33,171 nucleotides of DNA from Chlamydiota bacterium (GTDB lineage Bacteria; Chlamydiota; Chlamydiia; Chlamydiales; Rhabdochlamydiaceae), in the NCBI GenBank assembly GCA_013287215.1, contig JABDEH010000009.1, positions 1-33,171 of the forward strand. The letters run 5' to 3'. Below the pieces are notes generated by a model. The model made no database searches, was not told where the DNA came from, and was given only the letters and a program-made list of their open reading frames with translations. Below are positions 1 through 8,707 of this stretch, piece after piece; the first letter of the stretch is position 1; every line of letters begins with the position of its first letter. A program made the position numbers and the translations under genes.

Positions 1-494
1 CCCAAGGCGGAATCCCCCTGCTCGACCCCCATCAGGTCTCCTCACTCGATCTCACCGTCGACGGGGCCGACGAAATCGACACCCTCAAGCAGATGATCAA
101 AGGCGCCGGGGGAGCGCTTGTCCGCGAAAAGATCTTGGCCGGCATGAGCCGCGAGATGATCGTGATTGTCGACGAGAGCAAACTGGTCTCCCAACTGGGA
201 AAGGCAAAGCTTCCCGTCGAGGTGATCCCCTTCGGCCACTTGGCCACCCAATGCCATATCCAAAAATTGGGATGGAAAGCGACGCTTAGAACCGACAGAG
301 AGAAAAAGCCCTTCGTCACCGACAACGGCAACTACCTGTACGACATCCATTTCGATCATCCACGATCCCACCCTGAAAAGGACCACGAAACCCTCATCAG
401 CCTCCCCGGCGTCGTCGACACCGGATTCTTTTTTCACCTCGCCGGCCGCGTCATCATCGGCTTTTTCGATGGACAAATTGTCGTCCGTCCATAA
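1..494 (+). CDS. rpiA: Ribose-5-phosphate isomerase A, 3' part (5' end outside window)
   Basis: Interconverts ribose 5-phosphate and ribulose 5-phosphate in the non-oxidative pentose phosphate pathway, in the cytosol. The reading frame is open from base 3 and no start codon belonging to the gene lies inside the window. About 164 residues are present of the roughly 220-235 usual for RpiA, so the N-terminal third is missing only because of the window edge. The fragment contains the family motif DGADEID near its start, followed by KGAGGALVREK. These carry the aspartates, lysine and glutamate of the RpiA active site. The C-terminal part (KLGWKATLR, FVTDNGNYLYD) also fits RpiA. An internal ATG at 93 would remove the DGADEID motif and is not the start. 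The next gene begins 29 bases downstream on the same strand, suggesting cotranscription. Confidence 0.93.
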   Translation, partial: QGGIPLLDPHQVSSLDLTVDGADEIDTLKQMIKGAGGALVREKILAGMSREMIVIVDESKLVSQLGKAKLPVEVIPFGHLATQCHIQKLGWKATLRTDREKKPFVTDNGNYLYDIHFDHPRSHPEKDHETLISLPGVVDTGFFFHLAGRVIIGFFDGQIVVRP

Positions 495-523
495 TATGAA
501 GTTTTAGTAGACAAAGGACAATT

Positions 524-937
524 ATGGGCGAAGAACTCATTCCTCTCACATTCAATAAGATCATGCAATCGCGCGCCTATACCGTCATCATCCTGGGCAC
601 AGAACTCAAGAAGTTCGCCATCTACACCGATCCTCACGTTGGCAAAACTCTCCAAGCTCATCTCACCGAGACGAGCAAACCGCGTCCCTACACCCACGAT
701 CTGATCCATGCGATCCTATCGGGGCTGAACATCAAACCTCTCCAAGTCGTCATCAACGACATCGAAGATACGGTCTATTTTGCGCGCCTGTTCTTGCAGC
801 AGCAAATTGGGGAGGAGCAGCACATCTTGGAAATTGATGTGCGCCCAAGCGATTGCATTCCCCTCGCGCTCCTCCATCATATTCCGATCTTCTGCCGCAA
901 GGAGATCCTCGATAAAGCTGTTCCTGTCGAAGAATAG
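524..937 (+). CDS. DUF151 / bifunctional nuclease-family protein
   Basis: A 137-residue protein that matches the DUF151 (bifunctional nuclease, BFN) family along its whole length. Visible family features are the N-terminal VIILG segment, KPRPYTHDLI, the central LSGLNIKPLQVVINDIEDTVYFARL (written here in pieces) and the C-terminal DVRPSDCIPLALLHHIPIF. Plant members are reported to have RNase/DNase activity; bacterial members are mostly uncharacterised, so substrate and role are not known here. The ATG at 524 is preceded by AAAGGA at good spacing. It lies 29 bases after rpiA and probably shares its transcript. It ends facing the convergent pepF-ptsH pair. Confidence 0.88.
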   Translation: MGEELIPLTFNKIMQSRAYTVIILGTELKKFAIYTDPHVGKTLQAHLTETSKPRPYTHDLIHAILSGLNIKPLQVVINDIEDTVYFARLFLQQQIGEEQHILEIDVRPSDCIPLALLHHIPIFCRKEILDKAVPVEE

Positions 938-1057
938 GAAAATTTGGTACGTCCTTAAAAACCTATGGCAAGTGGCGAGGGGAGCATATTGCTATGGAAG
1001 CCCGCATTGCTTTTACCGCTAGATTACATAGAACGCTTGATGATATATTCTCGCTTG

Positions 1058-1088
1058 AACAAAGCCCCGTCGCAGACGAGGCTTTGTT
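1058..1088. terminator. Hairpin between convergent DUF151 and ptsH genes
   Basis: AACAAAGCC at 1058-1066 pairs with GGCTTTGTT at 1080-1088, and an inner CGTC/GACG pair extends the stem after one C/A mismatch, with a three-base loop. It lies just beyond the stop of ptsH and about 120 bases past the DUF151 stop. The A/T-rich outer stem would supply a short U tract on either strand, so it could end transcripts from both sides. Confidence 0.7.
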
Positions 1089-1096
1089 CTACCCCC

Positions 1097-1375
1097 CTAA
1101 TACCTGATGTTGAATTCGTCGGTGGCCAGCTTGACGATGGTCTTCACCGCTTCTTCGGCGTCTTCGCCGATCGCCTCGACTCGGATTTTGGAGCCGCGCG
1201 CCGCAGCCAAGGTAAGAATGCCGAGGAGGGACTTCGCATTCACGGTGGAGTTCTGACATCTCAGAGTGACCTTGGAACGAAATGAGGAGGCGCACTTCAT
1301 GAGCGTGGTCGAAGGGCGCGTGTGCAACCCCTTTTTGTTCTTTACAACAAATGAATCTTTGGCCTTTAGTTTCAT
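1097..1375 (-). CDS. ptsH: HPr-like phosphocarrier protein
   Basis: A 92-residue HPr-family protein. GLHTRPS places the phosphorylatable histidine at residue 18, and NAKSLLGILTLAA places the regulatory serine (target of HPr kinase in Firmicutes and others) at residue 49. Both sites are therefore retained. HPr receives phosphate from enzyme I and passes it to EIIA proteins. No enzyme I, EII or HPr kinase gene lies in the window, so whether it serves sugar uptake or only regulation cannot be told. It follows pepF on the same strand after 46 bases, so the two are probably cotranscribed. Chlamydiae generally retain a reduced PTS (HPr, EI, EIIA-type proteins), which fits a regulatory role. Confidence 0.92.
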   Translation of the reverse strand: MKLKAKDSFVVKNKKGLHTRPSTTLMKCASSFRSKVTLRCQNSTVNAKSLLGILTLAAARGSKIRVEAIGEDAEEAVKTIVKLATDEFNIRY

Positions 1376-1421
1376 AAAATGTACCCTGTGCAGTACCAGA
1401 CTGAATACCGCTCCGCCGCAT

Positions 1422-3209
1422 TTAGAGCAAGAAATTTTTTAAAATCTCTACGGAATGATCAAATTGCCGGATGATCGCTTCCACAGCCAGCGGCTTCCTC
1501 ATATCAACCCCTGCGCTGGCGAGTAGGTCGAGAGGGTAGCGGCTGGACCCCGAAGATAAGAACTGGAGGTATTTTTCTCTAGCTTTTTCTCCATTCTGCT
1601 CCACATGCTCCACCAACGCATGGGCGGCGCTGATTCCGGTCGCATACTGATACACATAGAAATTGTAGTAAAAATGGGGAATGCGCGCCCATTCAATGTC
1701 GATCTCCTCATCCATCGTCAGCGCGGGCCCGAAATACTCCTTGTTGAGCTTCCGGTATTCGGTTTTGAGCAAGGTCGGCGTCAACGGCACCTCTTGTTCT
1801 ACCAGCTCGTGCAGCTTCAGCTCAAACTCGGCAAACATCGTCTGCCGGAAAAAGGTGTTGCGGATCGACTCGATCTCCTGATTGACCAAGTAGCATTTTT
1901 CTTCTTTAGTTTTTGCGTTGTGCATCAAATGCTTCGCGAGAAGCTTTTCATGGAATGTAGATGCCACTTCAGCTACAAAGATCGGATAGCTGGAATATTG
2001 ATAGGGTTGATGGCGGCAGCTCATCAGAGAATGCATGCTATGGCCCGCTTCATGCGTGAGCGTGAGCACATCATTTAGGGTGCCTTGATAGTTCATTAGA
2101 ATGTACGGCATGCTGTCGAAGCAGCCGCTCGAATAGGCCCCGGAGCGCTTGCCTTTGTTCTCATACCGGTCGACCCAGCGGTCTTTAATGAGTCCCTTTT
2201 GAAGATCTTTTTGATAGTCGGGACCCAAAATGGCGAGCGATTCGACGACACTCTTCTCCGCCGCTGCATAGTCCATCGAAAAATCGACCTCCTTCACAAG
2301 CGGCACGTGAAGATCGTACATGTGGAGCTCATCGACCCCGAGGATTTTTTTTCGGAGCTCCATGTAGCGGTGGAGCGAGCCGAGATGTTTTCTCACTGCA
2401 AAGATGAGCGAGGTATAGACCGCCGGATCGATCTGGTGCGGAAAGAGAGCGGCTTCGAGGCACGATTTGTAGCCGCGCGCGCGCATTTCAAAAAGATGGG
2501 CCTGCATCTGTCCCTGGATCAGCTCGCAGAGTGTGTTTTCATAGCTCGAAAAACTGTTGTGGAGCGTTTTGAAGGCAGCCGTGCGGAGCGCCCGATCTTG
2601 GCTGCGCAGATAGAGAAAAAATTTCCCATGCGTCAGCTCCTGCATGTCCCCTTTGCTGTCTTGGACCTTGGGAAACTTCAGATCGGCATTATTGAAGGCG
2701 CTAAACACCTGATGCGCGGTGGAGAGTGCTTTTCCGACGAGCGCGCAGAGATCCTCCTTTTCAGCGGAGAGCGTATGGGGTTTGAGGCGGATGATCTTTT
2801 CGAGATGGACCCGATAGTCTTTGAGCTCGTCCGCGGCCAAATAATTTTTTAGCTGCGCATCCGGCAGCTGGAGGATCTCCGGCTCAAGCCATGAGGTCTT
2901 TTGCTTGAAGTCGTGGAGGAGGGCCACAACTCTGCCATAGGCCTGCTTATGGAGATCGTTCGTCAGATCTTCATCGTGCCTGAGGTGGGCGTAGGTATAG
3001 AGCTTGGTCAGGTGCCGATCGAGCTTGAAGTAGAGGATAAAAAATTCTTTTAATCGGCCGGCATCTTGGGATAGCGTCCCCTTATAGGAAAGGATTGTCT
3101 CAAAGCTCTCCAGCGATTTTAGGTCCTTTTCCCAAGCTTCGAGGGAAGGGTAAAAGGCTTCAATGTTCCATTTGTCTTCACGAGGGACTTGGCTTCGATC
3201 TATAGTCAT
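1422..3209 (-). CDS. pepF: Oligoendopeptidase F (M3 family zinc metallopeptidase)
   Basis: A 595-residue cytosolic oligopeptidase of family M3B, the usual length for PepF. The zinc-binding motif HEAGH lies at about residues 386-390 in LTLTHEAGHSMHSLMS, and the downstream EVASTFHEKLL supplies the third zinc ligand. The N-terminal DKWNIEAFYPS and the C-terminal YYNFYVYQYATG are typical of PepF. Enzymes of this family cut peptides of roughly 6-20 residues and are thought to act in peptide turnover; in an intracellular bacterium they would help use host-derived peptides (inference). The start ATG at 3209 has no clear Shine-Dalgarno sequence. The gene is divergent from groESL and precedes ptsH. 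Confidence 0.95.
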   Translation of the reverse strand: MTIDRSQVPREDKWNIEAFYPSLEAWEKDLKSLESFETILSYKGTLSQDAGRLKEFFILYFKLDRHLTKLYTYAHLRHDEDLTNDLHKQAYGRVVALLHDFKQKTSWLEPEILQLPDAQLKNYLAADELKDYRVHLEKIIRLKPHTLSAEKEDLCALVGKALSTAHQVFSAFNNADLKFPKVQDSKGDMQELTHGKFFLYLRSQDRALRTAAFKTLHNSFSSYENTLCELIQGQMQAHLFEMRARGYKSCLEAALFPHQIDPAVYTSLIFAVRKHLGSLHRYMELRKKILGVDELHMYDLHVPLVKEVDFSMDYAAAEKSVVESLAILGPDYQKDLQKGLIKDRWVDRYENKGKRSGAYSSGCFDSMPYILMNYQGTLNDVLTLTHEAGHSMHSLMSCRHQPYQYSSYPIFVAEVASTFHEKLLAKHLMHNAKTKEEKCYLVNQEIESIRNTFFRQTMFAEFELKLHELVEQEVPLTPTLLKTEYRKLNKEYFGPALTMDEEIDIEWARIPHFYYNFYVYQYATGISAAHALVEHVEQNGEKAREKYLQFLSSGSSRYPLDLLASAGVDMRKPLAVEAIIRQFDHSVEILKNFLL

Positions 3210-3272
3210 TTTTTTAAACCTTGGGTGAAGGCGTATTATTCATAACAGGATCACTCAAGTCAAGGATAGAAG

Positions 3273-3419
3273 ATTCAACGCAAAGACGCAAAGCCGCAAA
3301 GGCGCAACGAAGAAACTGAAATTGATTCGGATGCGTCAAGTTTAGGATGCAACAAAGGGCGATCTCTCGAGTTCTTCTTTGTCTTTGCGTCTCCGCGTCT
3401 TTGCGTCTTTGCGTTGAAT
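3273..3419. repeat. Inverted-repeat element of ACGCAAAG type (copy 1)
   Basis: The left arm at 3273-3313 and right arm at 3372-3419 are imperfect inverted copies. Both begin ATTCAACGCAAAGACGCAAAG when read from the outside and both end GAAGAA on the inner side, with several copies of the 8-9 base unit ACGCAAAG(A/C). The spacer of about 58 bases contains, in reverse orientation, the 15-mer GAGAGATCGCCCTTT also present at 21739-21753. The element fills most of the region between the pepF start and the groESL control region. Nothing in it looks coding; the minus-strand frame through it is a translation of the repeats. Confidence 0.85.
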
Positions 3420-3514
3420 AGCCGAACTTCTTCAACCTGAATACATAGCAAGAAAAACTTATGCGTAATAGTATGCCCGCGGCATTGCGTTGTAAATTTT
3501 TAATTCCACTCATT

Positions 3515-3541
3515 TTAGCACTTTCCCTCTGTTACTGCTAA
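3515..3541. promoter_or_regulatory. CIRCE-like operator (HrcA site) upstream of groESL
   Basis: TTAGCACTT, nine bases, then TACTGCTAA. This keeps the exact 9-9-9 layout of the CIRCE operator (TTAGCACTC-N9-GAGTGCTAA), with one mismatch in the left arm and two in the right. HrcA binds CIRCE and represses groE and dnaK operons in many bacteria, including Chlamydia. It lies directly upstream of the predicted -35 box of groES. Confidence 0.85.
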
Positions 3542-3545
3542 CCTC

Positions 3546-3574
3546 TTGCATTTAATCCCCTAACCTTGTAAAAT
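3546..3574 (+). promoter_or_regulatory. Predicted housekeeping-sigma promoter of groESL
   Basis: TTGCAT and TAAAAT separated by exactly 17 bases, close to the sigma-70/sigma-66 consensus. Transcription would begin near 3581, giving a short leader that carries AAGGAG just ahead of the groES start at 3603. The CIRCE-like operator ends four bases upstream of the -35 box. Confidence 0.7.
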
Positions 3575-3602
3575 AACACCCACTAACAAGGAGTTAATTC
3601 CG

Positions 3603-5557
<1,955 letters not shown>

Positions 5558-5569
5558 ACCTGGCCTTTT

Positions 5570-5611
5570 TTGAACTGATTTCTCACGTTGGCACGAATGG
5601 AATCAGTTCAA
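5570..5611. terminator. Inverted repeat just after groEL
   Basis: TTGAACTGATT (5570-5580) and AATCAGTTCAA (5601-5611) are perfect 11-base arms around a 20-base loop, beginning 12 bases after the groEL stop. An A-rich run follows on the plus strand, not a T run, so it is not a textbook terminator. It may act together with the much longer palindrome right behind it. Confidence 0.45.
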
Positions 5612-5616
5612 GAGAA

Positions 5617-5732
5617 AAAAAGATCGGGCACGGGCAAGGGCTCGCGCACGGGCACGAAAAGAAAGAATAATTTAGTGTAAGGTCTTTCTTTTCGTGCCCG
5701 TGTGCGAGCCCTTGCCCGTGCCCGATCTTTTT
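5617..5732. repeat. Long palindrome with 49-bp arms downstream of groEL
   Basis: The left arm 5617-5665 and right arm 5684-5732 are reverse complements over 49 bases with a single mismatch (G/U-compatible), around an 18-base A/T-rich loop. The GC-rich core repeats GGGCACGGG and GGGCAAGGGC. The outer arm ends in a run of five A or T, so on the plus strand the hairpin is followed by TTTTT and could terminate groESL transcripts. The arms are far longer than a terminator needs, and the core unit recurs in the outer layer of the 11.8-12.3 kb element, so it also belongs to a dispersed repeat family. Confidence 0.85.
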
Positions 5733-5793
5733 CTTTCTTTTATCTCTTGAAATGTAAGTCTTTATTTGAATACTCTGTGTTTAGGAGGGGCTT

Positions 5794-6507
5794 ATGAAGA
5801 TTTTTTTTCGCAGCATTGGGGGCTTAGTTGTTCTTGTGCTGATCGGACTCGTGATTACCTTTTTTCTCGTTCGCTCAGGACTCTCGGGCACGATCGAAAG
5901 AAAAATGACTAGCCAATTTAAGGTTCCCGTTTCGGTGGGCAGCGTCAGTTTGGGATTTAGCGCGATCGGCTTCAAAAAACTGGTCATCGGCAATACAAAA
6001 GGCTCGGTCCTTCCCACAGCCCTCTCGACCGTCAACATCACGATCAATGCCCCTGTTACCCGCTACTTCAAACAGGATGTCGTCATCGATGAGATCAGCG
6101 TCAGCAATATTCAACTGGGCCTCGAGTTCGACTCGGCGAGCGGCACCAGGGGAAATTGGACGGAGATCATGAGCAATTACGAAAATGCACCGGAACCGGC
6201 CTCACAAGATACGCGCACGGTCTTCATTAAACGGCTTGTCCTAAACAATATTTCTGTCGATGTCGTTTACCGCACAAATCCTAAAAAAATCAAACGGCTC
6301 CCACTCATCCCGCAGATCGTGTTGACCAATATCAGCAGCACAGGCGGCGTTCCGATGCACCAGATCATGGAGAGTGTCTTAGGGCAAATGCTCAAAAGCG
6401 TCTTCATGAAAGAAAATCTCAATAACATGCTCAATGATATCATCAAGAATCCTCCGAAAAATGCCCAAGATCTCTTGAAGATTCCTTTTAAAGGACTATT
6501 CAAGTGA
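5794..6507 (+). CDS. Membrane-anchored AsmA/DUF748-like protein, paralogue 1
   Basis: A 237-residue protein with one N-terminal hydrophobic segment (about residues 7-28, LVVLVLIGLVITFFLV) and a periplasm-facing body. The body resembles the N-terminal part of AsmA/DUF748-type proteins: a helix-anchored strand-rich segment with VPVSVGSVSLGF, FKKLVIGNTKGS and VVIDEISVSNIQLGLEF. The resemblance is one of pattern, so the family is tentative. AsmA-like proteins are linked to outer-membrane assembly and lipid transport in Gram-negatives. The ATG at 5794 has a strong AGGAGG site. The next gene is a paralogue whose GTG start overlaps this stop codon, so the two are translationally coupled. Confidence 0.8.
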   Translation: MKIFFRSIGGLVVLVLIGLVITFFLVRSGLSGTIERKMTSQFKVPVSVGSVSLGFSAIGFKKLVIGNTKGSVLPTALSTVNITINAPVTRYFKQDVVIDEISVSNIQLGLEFDSASGTRGNWTEIMSNYENAPEPASQDTRTVFIKRLVLNNISVDVVYRTNPKKIKRLPLIPQIVLTNISSTGGVPMHQIMESVLGQMLKSVFMKENLNNMLNDIIKNPPKNAQDLLKIPFKGLFK

Positions 6508-7223
6508 GAACCTTGGTCAAAAGTGTGCTGGGTCTGCTCCTCATCATTATTTTAGCGTCCGCGGTCGCTCTATTTCTTATTTGGTCGAGCGTACCCGACA
6601 TGGTGGCCGCCAACCTCGCACGCCAACTGAAAACAGCTGTAGACATTGGAGATATTGAGGTGGGTTTGGGCTCCATTACTGTCGACAAATTCAGCATCGG
6701 CAATCCCAAAGGCTCCCTCCTCAGCACAGCCCTTTCCGCAAACAGCATGGAGATCGTTTGCCCCCTCGAACGCTACTTCGATCGGCATGTTGTGATCGAT
6801 ACGGTGACGGTGAGCGACGTGCATCTCAGCTTTGAATTCGACTCGGATGAGAGTTACACAGGCAATTGGACGACGCTCATGAGGAACTACCTGCGATCGC
6901 CTAAGTCCGGAAAAAAAAGCCACAGGAGAGCGGTGATCAAACAACTCATTTTGAACAACATTACTGCTAATGTTGTCTATAAGAATGAAGGGAGTGGAGT
7001 GCACACGCTCTCCCCCATTGATCAAATTATCCTCACTGATGTCACCTCGACCGGCGGCCTCCCGGTTCACCAATTGATGGGCACCGCTTTAGGGCAAACG
7101 ATCAAGCAAGTGTCCGAGCAGGAGCACATCAAGGACATGCTCCTCGATCTTGTGGAATTTCCCCCGTTGGGAGTCTTAGAACTTATGGAGCTGCCTTTTG
7201 GAGGGATATTTGGAGGTCCTTAG
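6504..7223 (+). CDS. Membrane-anchored AsmA/DUF748-like protein, paralogue 2
   Basis: A 239-residue paralogue of the preceding protein. Shared segments are the N-terminal anchor (LLLIIILASAVALFLIW), FSIGNPKGSLLSTALS, VVIDTVTVSDVHLSFEFDS, GNWTTLMRNY, a basic-to-LNNI stretch, and an ILTDVTSTGGLPVHQLMG segment matching the paralogue's ILTN..STGGVPMHQIM. The start is GTG at 6504 in a GTGA overlap with the upstream stop. The two products are of equal length and probably act together, perhaps as a hetero-oligomer in the inner membrane (inference). The last 41 bases overlap the 3' end of the convergent SET-domain gene. Confidence 0.8.
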   Translation: MRTLVKSVLGLLLIIILASAVALFLIWSSVPDMVAANLARQLKTAVDIGDIEVGLGSITVDKFSIGNPKGSLLSTALSANSMEIVCPLERYFDRHVVIDTVTVSDVHLSFEFDSDESYTGNWTTLMRNYLRSPKSGKKSHRRAVIKQLILNNITANVVYKNEGSGVHTLSPIDQIILTDVTSTGGLPVHQLMGTALGQTIKQVSEQEHIKDMLLDLVEFPPLGVLELMELPFGGIFGGP

Positions 7224-7809
7224 GTTTTGTACTTAAGGCGTCCCAGTAGTCATCGCCATAGTCATAAAGGAGCTGCTCCCCTTTTCTGATCGGCTTATAG
7301 GCAAAGAAAATGATGTAAGGAAGGCCGTTATAGAAGAATTCCTTGACGTCGACATTGGTCATTTTAGACTTGTAGGGGCTGTGGTTCATGAGCCCGGTCC
7401 AATTGCCGGCATTCTTCCCATCGACCAGTACATCCTTCAACGCTTTAGCATGAAACGAAAACAGGTACTTGCTGTGGGAATCCCCTTCTAGAAGCTTGAG
7501 TTTTCCGGTATAGACGCCGAGAACTTCTCCTTTTGGAATGCCCTTTTTGGCAAATACGCCATACCCCACCTTTTCATCGATGAAGCGTGCTTCCACACGC
7601 CGGGCATAACGGTCGCTGCCATCCATGGTCGAATTTTCAATGCAGTGAATGAAGGCCGGTTTTTTGCGGGTCATCGCAAGAGGAAGGCGTTTAGGATTAG
7701 GGGCCTTAAAAGAGCGTTGAGGCAGCATGGCGCCCGTATATTGACGAGTAATCTTTATTTTAAAGACTTTTTTAAATACAGGATCAATTTTCTTTGTTTT
7801 AGTTTTCAT
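7183..7809 (-). CDS. SET-domain protein (putative protein lysine methyltransferase)
   Basis: A 208-residue protein with the SET motifs in order: VGYGVFAKKGIPKGEVLGVYTG, given here as YGVFAKKGIPKGEVLG plus VYTG (about residues 83-102), GLMNHSP (NHS at about 142-144) and GEQLLYDYGDDYW (YDYG at about 182-185). SET enzymes transfer methyl from S-adenosylmethionine to lysine. Chlamydial SET proteins are reported to act on host histones (NUE) or on the bacterial histone-like protein Hc1, so both targets are possible. The N-terminal 60 residues are basic and rich in Lys/Arg. A TTG start 39 bases further upstream is possible, but the ATG at 7809 is preferred; neither has a good ribosome site. It is divergent from the Fic gene, with palindromic sites in between. 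Confidence 0.85.
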   Translation of the reverse strand: MKTKTKKIDPVFKKVFKIKITRQYTGAMLPQRSFKAPNPKRLPLAMTRKKPAFIHCIENSTMDGSDRYARRVEARFIDEKVGYGVFAKKGIPKGEVLGVYTGKLKLLEGDSHSKYLFSFHAKALKDVLVDGKNAGNWTGLMNHSPYKSKMTNVDVKEFFYNGLPYIIFFAYKPIRKGEQLLYDYGDDYWDALSTKPKDLQISLQKAAP

Positions 7810-7833
7810 AATTACATTAATTTTACAACTATC

Positions 7834-7853
7834 AACGTTTAAAATCAAACGTT
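7834..7853. promoter_or_regulatory. Palindrome in the SET-Fic intergenic region
   Basis: AACGTTT, six bases, AAACGTT: perfect seven-base arms with operator-like geometry, just upstream of the SET gene start and 36 bases before the Fic start. It could control both divergent genes. No regulator gene is adjacent. Confidence 0.4.
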
Positions 7854-7862
7854 TTACCTAAA

Positions 7863-7890
7863 ATAATCTTTATGTTATATCTAAGATTAT
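7863..7890. promoter_or_regulatory. Palindrome overlapping the Fic start codon
   Basis: ATAATCTT (7863-7870) and AAGATTAT (7883-7890) form perfect eight-base arms with a 12-base spacer. The right arm includes the first two bases of the Fic ATG, so either a repressor site or an mRNA hairpin hiding the start codon is possible. No Shine-Dalgarno sequence is evident for Fic. Confidence 0.4.
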
Positions 7891-8647
7891 GCACTTTAAA
7901 ACCTCGGTCCCCGACGCACTGCCCCTAAAACACATCAAATGGGCTGCCTTGATCCCCCTTGCGGGAGAAGCCAATCGGGTCCTGGGCCGCTTTGAGGAAA
8001 TTCTCCAAACGACCCCGCGGGCAGCGCTGCTGTTTCTTTCGCTGAAGGAAGCGAAAGACACCTTCAAAGCGCAGACGCCACCAAAGCCTCAAGAGATCCG
8101 GAAGTGCCTCAAAGCCCTCCGCCTCATCAGGCAAAAAAAGGGGCACACGCTTTCTCCGGCTTTTATCAAGCAGGTCCATGCGCTGCTCACCAACAAAGAG
8201 CCGGGCTGCATCCGGAATCGGCAGAATTGGGTGGGGCCGACAGGATGCCGAATGGAAGAGGCCTTCTGCTATCCCCCTGCTCCCCGCTACGTGCTCCCCT
8301 ATCTGAAAAAATTAGAAAAGTATGCAGAGTCTCAAGATGGAGATCCTCTCATCCAAACGGGGATTATCTTTGCACAATTTCTGATGATCCATCCGTTCAT
8401 GGATGGCAATGGAAGAGTGGCGCGGCTGCTGATCCCTTTTCTTCTCTACAAGAAGGGAGTGACGTCGGCGCCTCTATTTTACATGAGCGGCTATTTTCAA
8501 AAGTACCGCAAGGAATACTTCGACCGCCTGCTCGCGCTCTCGAAGGAACATGATTGGGAAGGATGGATCACTTTTTTTCTGAAGGGAGTTGTCGAGCAGG
8601 GAAAACTGCTTTGCAAGGCCCATCAACGCAAAGCCGCTGACCGGTAA
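7889..8647 (+). CDS. Fic-family protein (putative AMP-transferase)
   Basis: A 252-residue Fic-domain protein. The full catalytic motif HPFMDGNGRVAR is at residues 168-179, with catalytic histidine 168. The upstream flap region RNRQNWVGPTGCRMEEAFCYPPAP, in its shorter form RQNWVGPTG and YPPAP, is typical. Fic enzymes usually transfer AMP from ATP to Ser, Thr or Tyr of target proteins. The N-terminal region aligns with the usual Fic N-domain (GEANRVLGRFEEIL), but where most family members have the inhibitory helix motif (S/T)xxxE(G/N) this protein reads LKEAKDTFKAQTPPK, lacking the glutamate-glycine pair. No signal peptide is seen. An intracellular chlamydia could secrete it as an effector or use it internally; the sequence does not decide. 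Confidence 0.9.
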   Translation: MHFKTSVPDALPLKHIKWAALIPLAGEANRVLGRFEEILQTTPRAALLFLSLKEAKDTFKAQTPPKPQEIRKCLKALRLIRQKKGHTLSPAFIKQVHALLTNKEPGCIRNRQNWVGPTGCRMEEAFCYPPAPRYVLPYLKKLEKYAESQDGDPLIQTGIIFAQFLMIHPFMDGNGRVARLLIPFLLYKKGVTSAPLFYMSGYFQKYRKEYFDRLLALSKEHDWEGWITFFLKGVVEQGKLLCKAHQRKAADR

Positions 8648-8661
8648 GAATAGGATTAAAA

Positions 8662-8695
8662 TCCCCAGAGCCACTTAACCCGCGACCTCTGGGGA
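8662..8695 (-). terminator. Terminator of the 35-residue gene
   Basis: TCCCCAGAG (8662-8670) pairs with CTCTGGGGA (8687-8695), nine perfect base pairs around a 16-base loop. Read on the minus strand the stem is followed by TTTTAA, so it fits termination of the small basic gene. It also lies just after the stop of the convergent Fic gene. Confidence 0.65.
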
Positions 8696-8707
8696 CAAAA
8701 GATCAGA

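Noticed and set aside
2199-2852. Plus-strand frame of 217 codons inside pepF
   Set aside because: Antisense to a clear M3 peptidase; no family features.
3273-3419. ACGCAAAG repeats considered as a CRISPR array
   Set aside because: Units are 8-9 bases and contiguous, with no regular spacers and an inverted rather than direct layout.
3214-3513. Minus-strand frame of 99 codons upstream of groESL
   Set aside because: Its central part is a translation of the ACGCAAAG repeats (QRRKDAETQRQRR-like peptide) and it crosses the groESL control region.
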